Assembly (NCBI RefSeq): GCF_001425025.1
Contig: NZ_LMDE01000011.1
Coordinates: forward strand, 473,341-537,340
Source of the DNA: Nocardioides sp. Root122
GTDB taxonomy: Bacteria > Actinomycetota > Actinomycetes > Propionibacteriales > Nocardioidaceae
Direction: 5' to 3'
Length of the DNA stretch: 64,000 nucleotides
The position numbers and the translations under genes were made by a program. Shown here in pieces: positions 59,084 to 64,000 of the stretch. The notes under the pieces were generated by a model. It was not told where the DNA came from, made no database searches, and saw only the letters and a list, made by a program, of their open reading frames with translations. Positions within the stretch are counted from its first letter, which is position 1. Each line of letters starts with the position of its first letter.

Positions 59084-59407
59084 ATGATGTGGCTCTTCGC
59101 CGTCCTGGTCGTGCTGGTGATGGGCGGGGTCGCCCTCGTCGCCTCCGGTCGCGGTGGCTCGATGGCGCCGGCGTACGACGACCGTCCCGACCTCGCGCTG
59201 CCCGAGGACCGGCCCCTCGGGGCGCAGGACCTGCGCACCGTCCGCTTCCCGCTCGCGGTGCGCGGCTACCGGATGTCCGAGGTCGACGCGCTGCTGGCGC
59301 GCCTGGCCACCGAGCTCGAGGACGCGGACCGGGACGCCCACGAGGACCCGCACCGCGACGGGTCTGGACCTGCACCCGGCTCGTCTGGCGACCCCGGACC
59401 CGTCTAG
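59084..59407 (+). CDS. DivIVA-domain membrane-anchored protein
   Basis: Protein of 107 residues with an N-terminal membrane helix (MMWLFAVLVVLVMGGVALVA) and a DivIVA-like motif FPLAVRGYRMSEVDALLARLATELE, the segment that in polar-growth proteins begins the coiled coil. The tail is acidic and Gly/Pro-rich. It lies 19 bases after the LOG gene in the same direction, a usual actinobacterial order. A role at cell poles or division sites is possible but not shown. Confidence 0.78.
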   Translation: MMWLFAVLVVLVMGGVALVASGRGGSMAPAYDDRPDLALPEDRPLGAQDLRTVRFPLAVRGYRMSEVDALLARLATELEDADRDAHEDPHRDGSGPAPGSSGDPGPV

Positions 59408-59413
59408 GGCAGG

Positions 59414-59845
59414 ATGCCTCGAATGTCGTTCCCGATCGTCGTGTGGATCCTCACGGCACTGGCCGCTGTGGTGATCGTGCTGACCCGTCTTCGCCTGAGC
59501 GGGGAGGAAGCGGCGGGGCGGTTCTCCATCAGCCGTCGGATATCCCTCGCCCACTTCGGCGTCGGCCTCGTCGCGCTCGTGCTGTGGCTCGGCGTGCTGG
59601 TGGCGCCGGAGGACACTCCGGTGGGCGGGGCCGTGGTGGGCATCGTCGCCATCGCCGCGTGGTGGATCACCGCTGTCTGCGGGTTGCTGATCCTGGCCAG
59701 GTGGCTCCCCGCGAAGGGCCGCCACGTGCCAGAGGCCTCGGGGGACACCTGGAGCGACGGCCCTGGCCTGTCCATGCTCGCCCACCTCGGCATGGTGGTC
59801 GGCGTGCTGGTCTTCACCTACGCCTACCTCACCGCGGCCGTGTGA
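59414..59845 (+). CDS. Four-helix membrane protein, unknown function
   Basis: Membrane protein of about 143 residues with four hydrophobic segments: FPIVVWILTALAAVVIVL, VGLVALVLWLGVLVAP, VVGIVAIAAWWITAVCGLLIL and HLGMVVGVLVFTYAYL. I do not recognise the family. An ATG at 59423 is an alternative start. The stop overlaps the start of the M14 peptidase gene by one base (TGATG). Confidence 0.65.
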   Translation: MPRMSFPIVVWILTALAAVVIVLTRLRLSGEEAAGRFSISRRISLAHFGVGLVALVLWLGVLVAPEDTPVGGAVVGIVAIAAWWITAVCGLLILARWLPAKGRHVPEASGDTWSDGPGLSMLAHLGMVVGVLVFTYAYLTAAV

Positions 59846-60633
59846 TGCGCAGCCTCGTCGCGGCCGTGGGCGTGCTCGTGGCCGGTGTGGCCGGTGTGGC
59901 CGGTGTGGCCGGGCTGTCCGTCGTACCGTCGGCGACCGCGCCCGCTGCTGCCCTCGAGGCGGACGCACCCGCCCGTCCCGCGGTCGTGGAGGTGCGCACG
60001 ATCGGCCACTCAGTGCGCGGACGCCCGATCCGGGCCTGGCGCCTGGGTGAGCCGGGCAGGCGGCCGATGGTGCTGGTCTCGACCATGCACGGCAACGAGC
60101 CGCACACCCGCCGGATCCTCGAGACGCTGCGCGACGGCCGCGCGATCCGGGGCGTCGACCTGTGGGTCGTCCCGACCTACAACCCCGACGGCCTGGCACG
60201 CGGCACCCGCCGCAACGCCCACGGCGTCGACCTCAACCGCAACTTTCCCTTCAAGTGGGCCGACCTCGACGGCAACTACGAGTCCGGCCCGCGTCCGGGC
60301 AGCGAGCCCGAGACCCGCGCGATGATGGGGTTCCTGCGCCAGGTCCGCCCGCGCCGGGTGCTGAGCTTCCACCAGCCGCTCGTGGGCGTCGACACCGACA
60401 CCAAGGACGCCGGCTTCGCTCGCCGCGTCGCCCGCGCGCTGCGCCTGCCGCGCAAGACGCTCGACTGCGGCGGGCTGTGCCACGGCACGATGACGATGTG
60501 GTTCAACCACCACTTCGCCGGGTCCGCGCTGACCATCGAGTACGGCGCTCGCCCGCCGCGCCGTCGCATGGTCGTGCAGGCGCCGCGCCAGGTGCTCGGC
60601 GTGCTCGGGGCGCACCGCACCTCGCGCGGCTGA
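59845..60633 (+). CDS. Secreted M14-family zinc carboxypeptidase
   Basis: Exported peptidase of 262 residues, signal peptide at about 1-38 containing a 9-base tandem repeat. Zinc ligands: STMHGNEPHTRR (His, Glu) and RVLSFHQPLVGVD (His). WVVPTYNPDGLARGTRRNAHGVDLNRNFP gives the substrate-binding Asn-Arg (split as WVVPTYNPDG and GVDLNRNFP), and LTIEYGARPPRR the catalytic Glu. This is the murein-peptide-amidase-like group, so a cell-wall peptide may be the substrate. Confidence 0.85.
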   Translation: MRSLVAAVGVLVAGVAGVAGVAGLSVVPSATAPAAALEADAPARPAVVEVRTIGHSVRGRPIRAWRLGEPGRRPMVLVSTMHGNEPHTRRILETLRDGRAIRGVDLWVVPTYNPDGLARGTRRNAHGVDLNRNFPFKWADLDGNYESGPRPGSEPETRAMMGFLRQVRPRRVLSFHQPLVGVDTDTKDAGFARRVARALRLPRKTLDCGGLCHGTMTMWFNHHFAGSALTIEYGARPPRRRMVVQAPRQVLGVLGAHRTSRG

Positions 60634-60654
60634 CCGTCCGCGGGGCTCGTCGGC

Positions 60655-61470
60655 TCAGCGCCCCTGGAAGACCGGCTTCTCCTTGGCGACGAACGCGTTC
60701 ACGGCAGCGAGGTGGTCCTCGGTCCCACCGGTGAGCGCCATCTTCTCGGCCTCGAAGGCCAGCGACTCCTCCAGCGGGTGGGCCGCGGAGTGGGCCACCG
60801 CCTGGCGGATCGAGCCGAACGCGACGGTCGGACCGGCGGCCAGGCGCGTCGCGAGCTCGCCGACGGCGGCAGCGAACCCGTCCTCCGGCACCACCTGCGT
60901 GGCCAGTCCGAGCTCGAGAGCCTCCTGCGCCGGGACCGTGCGGGGGAAGTAGAGCAGCTCCATCGCCTTCGCCCGCCCGACCAGGCGGGGGAGGGTCCAG
61001 CTCGACCCGGTGTCGCACGACAGGGCGACTCCGGCGAAGGAGGTGTTGTAGCCGGCGGTGTCGACCAGGATGCGGAAGTCGGCGGCGAACGCCAGGCTGG
61101 CGCCGGCTCCCGCGGCCACCCCGTTGACCGCGGCGATGACCGGCTTCGGCATCGTCGACAGCGCCAGCACGATCGGGTTGTAGTGCTTCTCCACGGTGTC
61201 GGAGAGCGGGATGTCCGCCTCGCCCTTCAGGCCGGCGAGGTGCTCCTTGAGGTCCTGGCCGACGCAGAAGGCCCGCCCGCTGCCGGTGAGCACCACGCAG
61301 CGCACCTCCGGGTCGTCCGCGACGCGGCGTACCGTCTCCAGCAGGAGCTCCTTCGTCGCCACGTCCAGCCCGTTCATCGCCTCGGGCCGGTTGAGGGTGA
61401 TGGTGGCGACGGAGTCGACGACGGTGAGCAGGACGGGAGCGGCCTCGTTGGCGGTCACGGGAGCAGTCAT
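60655..61470 (-). CDS. Enoyl-CoA hydratase/isomerase family protein
   Basis: Crotonase-fold enzyme, 271 residues. VATITLNRPEAMNGLDVATKE, oxyanion-hole segments GRAFCVGQDLKEHL and AAVNGVAAGAGASLAFAADFRI, and GSSWTLPRLVGRAKAMELLY are typical; the C-terminus is ECH-like. At the usual second catalytic Glu position the text reads SCDTGSSW, so it may not be a classic hydratase. ATG 61470 is preferred over upstream starts. It is convergent with the M14 gene. Confidence 0.85.
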   Translation of the reverse strand: MTAPVTANEAAPVLLTVVDSVATITLNRPEAMNGLDVATKELLLETVRRVADDPEVRCVVLTGSGRAFCVGQDLKEHLAGLKGEADIPLSDTVEKHYNPIVLALSTMPKPVIAAVNGVAAGAGASLAFAADFRILVDTAGYNTSFAGVALSCDTGSSWTLPRLVGRAKAMELLYFPRTVPAQEALELGLATQVVPEDGFAAAVGELATRLAAGPTVAFGSIRQAVAHSAAHPLEESLAFEAEKMALTGGTEDHLAAVNAFVAKEKPVFQGR

Positions 61471-61653
61471 GGGGGCAGTCTGCCGGACGCCCACCCTCCC
61501 TACGTGCGCCCTGTGGTGCCGATCACGCGCCTCATGAGGGATACTGGGACCGTACGACGCCGATCGGGGTGGCCAGGAACGACTCAGCCGCCTCGATTCG
61601 CATGTGTTGAGCCACCATCGTCAAGAGATGGGCGAACAGGAAGAGGTGCGCCG

Positions 61654-61821
61654 ATGGCCGCCATGAAGCCCCGCACGGGCGACGGACCCCTCGAGGTCAC
61701 CAAGGAAGGACGCGGCATCGTCATGCGCGTCCCGCTCGAGGGTGGTGGGCGGCTCGTGGTCGAGCTGAACGCCGAGGAGGCGACGTCTCTCGGTGACGCC
61801 CTCAAGGACGTCGTCGGCTGA
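61654..61821 (+). CDS. DUF3117 protein
   Basis: A 55-residue protein nearly invariant in actinobacteria: MAAMKPRTGDGPLEVTKEGR, then VMRVPLEGGGRLVVELNAEE and LGDALKDV. Function unknown. AAGAGG lies 8-9 bases upstream of the ATG. The pepA GTG begins 2 bases after its stop. The 180 bases before it show a possible -10 (GATACT, 61540-61545) but no clear -35. Confidence 0.92.
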   Translation: MAAMKPRTGDGPLEVTKEGRGIVMRVPLEGGGRLVVELNAEEATSLGDALKDVVG

Positions 61822-61823
61822 TC

Positions 61824-63356
61824 GTGGCCATCTCTGCCCAGCTGCCCACGCAGGTTTCACCACCAGAGTTCGCACTCAGCCCGGCCCTGCCGCACCAGAT
61901 CGGCGGGGCCGAGGTCTGGGCCTTCCCCGTCCTGACGGACCAGGACAGGCTCCTTCTCGGACCCGGCGCCGACGAGGCCTCCGAGGCCCTCGGCACCGAC
62001 CTCCTCGCGGCCCTCGACGCCGCGCGCGCCACCGGCCGCGCCGGTGAGGTGACCACGGTGCCCGTGGCAGCCGCCCCCGCCGACGCGGTCAGCCTCGTGC
62101 TCCTCGTCGGCGTCGGTGAGGGCACCGTCACCGACCTCCGCCGCGCCGGTGCCGCATTGGCCCGCGCCACCAAGGACCGCGCCAGCGTCGTCACGACGCT
62201 CGGCGCGATCGCCCCGGACGAGGGCCTCGGCGCCCTCGTCGTAGGCGCGATGCTCGGCTCCTTCTCGTTCCACTGGCGTTCCGCCGGGCCGAAGGAGCGC
62301 CCGGTCGCTCGCATCGTGCTCGCTGATGTCAGCGACGACGGCGCCGACGACGAGCTCGCCCGCGCGATCGCGATCGGCGGCGCAGGATGGCGTTCCCGCG
62401 CGCTCGCCACCGTCCCGTCCAACCTCAAGACGCCGGCGTGGCTCGCGGAGCAGGCCGTCGAGGTCGGCGAGGCCGCCGGCCTGACGGTGCAGGTCTGGGA
62501 CGAGGAGCAGCTGCGCGCCGAGGGCTTCGGCGGCCTGCTCGCCGTCGGCGGCGGCTCCGCCCACCAGCCGCGCCTGATCCGGATGGACTACACCCCGCGC
62601 GGCGCGACCAAGAAGATGCCGACCGTCGTGCTCGTCGGCAAGGGCATCACCTTCGACACCGGTGGCCTCGACATCAAGCCCAGCGAGTCGATGCTCACCA
62701 TGAAGCGCGACATGAGCGGCGGAGCCGCCGTGATCGCCGCGATGGCGGCCCTGCGCGACGTCGACTGCCCCGTCCGCGTCATCGGCCTGGTGCCGGCCGC
62801 CGAGAACGCGATCAGCGGTTCCGCGATGCGCCCCGGCGACGTGATCACCCACTACGGCGGGCGCACCTCCGAGGTCAACAACACCGACGCCGAGGGTCGC
62901 CTCGTGCTGGCCGACGCGATGGCGTACGCCGTCTCGCAGCTGTCGCCGACGGTGCTGCTCGACATCGCCACGCTGACCGGCGCGATGAAGGTGTCGCTGG
63001 GCCAGTGGACCGGCGGCTACTTCGCCAACCACGAGGGGCTCGCGGCCCACGTCGAGGCTGCCGCGGCGGAGTCGGGCGAGAGCGTCTGGCGGATGCCGCT
63101 GGTCAAGGACTACGAGGACAAGGTGACCTCCAAGATCGCCGACGGCGACAACGCCGCCGGGGGCGCCGGAGCGATCACCGCCGCGCTCTACCTCCAGCAC
63201 TTCGCCGGCGACGTCCCGTGGGCCCACATCGACTTCGCCTCCGCCGCCGAGTCGCCCGCCGACCGGCACGAGTGGACCGCCGGTCCCAGCGGCTACGGCC
63301 CGCGGCTGCTGCTGAGCTGGCTCGGCTCCGACGACCCGCTGGACGGGATCGTCTGA
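61824..63356 (+). CDS. pepA: Leucyl aminopeptidase (M17)
   Basis: Cytosolic di-metal aminopeptidase of 510 residues. The C-terminal catalytic domain has VLVGKGITFDTGGLDIKPSE (metal-ligand Lys/Asp), MKRDMSGGAAVIAAMAAL and the family signature NNTDAEGRLVLADAMAY. The N-terminal macro-like domain (about 1-170) is variable. The stop overlaps the next ATG by one base (TGATG). Confidence 0.95.
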   Translation: MAISAQLPTQVSPPEFALSPALPHQIGGAEVWAFPVLTDQDRLLLGPGADEASEALGTDLLAALDAARATGRAGEVTTVPVAAAPADAVSLVLLVGVGEGTVTDLRRAGAALARATKDRASVVTTLGAIAPDEGLGALVVGAMLGSFSFHWRSAGPKERPVARIVLADVSDDGADDELARAIAIGGAGWRSRALATVPSNLKTPAWLAEQAVEVGEAAGLTVQVWDEEQLRAEGFGGLLAVGGGSAHQPRLIRMDYTPRGATKKMPTVVLVGKGITFDTGGLDIKPSESMLTMKRDMSGGAAVIAAMAALRDVDCPVRVIGLVPAAENAISGSAMRPGDVITHYGGRTSEVNNTDAEGRLVLADAMAYAVSQLSPTVLLDIATLTGAMKVSLGQWTGGYFANHEGLAAHVEAAAAESGESVWRMPLVKDYEDKVTSKIADGDNAAGGAGAITAALYLQHFAGDVPWAHIDFASAAESPADRHEWTAGPSGYGPRLLLSWLGSDDPLDGIV

Positions 63357-63694
63357 TGCTCGGCCTGACGGTCCGCTGGTCCCTCGCCGACGCCGCTGAC
63401 GGCGTCGAGGACAGGTTGGCCACCTACGTCGCCGAGACCTCGCACGCCCGTTTCACCGGCATGGCCGGCCTGCGCTTCAAGATCTGGCGCATGGTCCGCG
63501 GCGAGTGGTTCGAGGGCTGCTACGTCTTCGCCACCGACGAGGCACGTGCGGAGTTCGAGCGCACCTTCACCGAGGGCGCCGACACCTCGCCCGGCTCCCA
63601 GATCATCGGCTCCTCGCCGATCCTCATCGAGGCCTGCGACATCGTCGCGGTCGCCGAGGGCTGGGACGGGTTCGCCGCCACACCGAGGTGCTGA
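63356..63694 (+). CDS. YdhR-like monooxygenase-fold protein
   Basis: Protein of 112 residues with a ferredoxin-like/ABM fold pattern: LGLTVRWSLADAADGVEDRLATY, HARFTGMAGLRFKIWRMVRGEWFEGCYVF (in pieces: GLRFKIWRM, EWFEGCYVF) and DEARAEFERTF. It resembles the YdhR putative monooxygenase family; activity is unproven. Coupled to pepA. Confidence 0.7.
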   Translation: MLGLTVRWSLADAADGVEDRLATYVAETSHARFTGMAGLRFKIWRMVRGEWFEGCYVFATDEARAEFERTFTEGADTSPGSQIIGSSPILIEACDIVAVAEGWDGFAATPRC

Positions 63695-63709
63695 GACGTC
63701 AGACCCCGG

Positions 63710-63725
63710 CGCCGCACGTGCGGCG
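63710..63725 (+). terminator. Palindromic hairpin after the YdhR-like gene
   Basis: CGCCGCACGTGCGGCG is a perfect 16-base palindrome 15 bases past the stop. It probably ends the DUF3117-pepA-YdhR transcript. Confidence 0.5.
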
Positions 63726-63764
63726 GATGTGGCCGCGTGCTGTGCCGCCCGTGGGCCAGATCCG

Positions 63765-63829
63765 CCACACGTGTCCGCGAAGCCGCCCTCGCATGCCCCG
63801 ACCGAGGGCGACTTCCCGGACACGTGCGG
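63765..63829. repeat. 27-bp imperfect inverted repeat
   Basis: Bases 63765-63791 are inverted at 63803-63829 with 24 of 27 positions matching and an 11-base loop (CATGCCCCGAC). Both arms contain CACGTGTCCG, which echoes the preceding palindrome. It is much longer than a simple terminator stem. Confidence 0.75.
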
Positions 63830-64000
63830 GAACGGCATCCGGTCCCGGATCGCCGTAGCCTTCTCAGCTCACGCGCTCGGCGCCCGACGTCGTCTGGACT
63901 GACTGTGAGGATTCCCTTCGCAGCCTGATGGTGCTGGGCTGTGGTCGGTGACTGCGGGCGTGACCCTTGGACTGACTGGCTTCGTGCCTTTCGCTCGACT
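63830..64000. other. Non-coding end of window
   Basis: No gene, tRNA or clear promoter is recognised here. GGACTGACT occurs twice (63896-63904 and 63969-63977). The next gene presumably lies beyond the window. Confidence 0.4.

Noticed and set aside
63830..64000. tRNA gene near the right end
   Set aside because: No cloverleaf with acceptor, T-loop (GTTCRA) and anticodon arm could be laid out on either strand.

Overview
The window is high-GC DNA from an actinobacterium, most likely a Nocardioides-type member of the Nocardioidaceae. Pointers are the GC-saturated third codon positions, frequent GTG starts, GTGA/ATGA gene overlaps, mycothiol synthesis (mshB), actinobacterial families (DUF3117, DUF4245, DUF6113, DUF6542, DUF3054), and translational T-box leaders with very short Stem I. 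It is chromosomal and mostly housekeeping; I see no prophage, conjugation genes, transposase, rRNA, tRNA or CRISPR array.

Layout. 1-2577 (minus): molybdate uptake operon, an HTH-TOBE regulator followed by modA, modB and modC, the last cut by the window edge. 2685-8271: DUF4245 protein, exonuclease VII (xseA/xseB), an inverted-repeat element, ispH, a Sua5/YciO protein, DUF6542 and rmuC. 8329-19464: a repeat cluster, an AraC-type regulator opposite an MFS transporter, exonuclease III, a secreted metzincin-like protease, a DmdC-type acyl-CoA dehydrogenase, two bacterial PH proteins, ychF, an NAD(P)-binding protein and a hydrolase. 19485-25818: a signalling block with a PRC-barrel protein, a response regulator/kinase/GerMN-lipoprotein operon resembling a reduced MtrAB-LpqB set, an RsbW-like/STAS pair, a HesB-like protein and DUF2254. 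26047-42271: an amino-acid symporter, PAP2 phosphatase, GNAT, VOC and HNH proteins, pseudouridine catabolism (psuG/psuK), an MFS permease, lysoplasmalogenase, P450, a GH43-like protein, thioesterase, mshB and vanW.

42300-63694 holds the most unusual DNA. An archaeal-type aspartyl-tRNA synthetase gene lies behind what reads as an Asp-specific translational T-box, and its coding sequence carries an in-frame 39-bp repeat. An identical copy, between fdxA and dapC, supplies the only usable dapC start codon. Further on are dapD with a lysozyme-like/M15 protein, a P-loop gene whose stop codon opens a tandem repeat array, an AbiEi-like gene bracketed by two clusters of that repeat family, and ileS (eukaryote-like type 2) behind its own T-box. 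Then come dapE, a LOG protein, a DivIVA-like protein, an M14 peptidase, an enoyl-CoA hydratase, DUF3117, pepA and a YdhR-like protein. The last 300 bases hold only hairpins.

How the genes relate. dapC, dapD and dapE are three steps of the succinylase route to diaminopimelate but sit in separate transcription units. Two aminoacyl-tRNA synthetases are apparently controlled by uncharged tRNA at translation. At least seventeen genes have a TAGNNT-like (TANNNT) hexamer 6-8 bases before the start codon, usually without a ribosome binding site, which suggests much of this region is expressed as leaderless mRNA.
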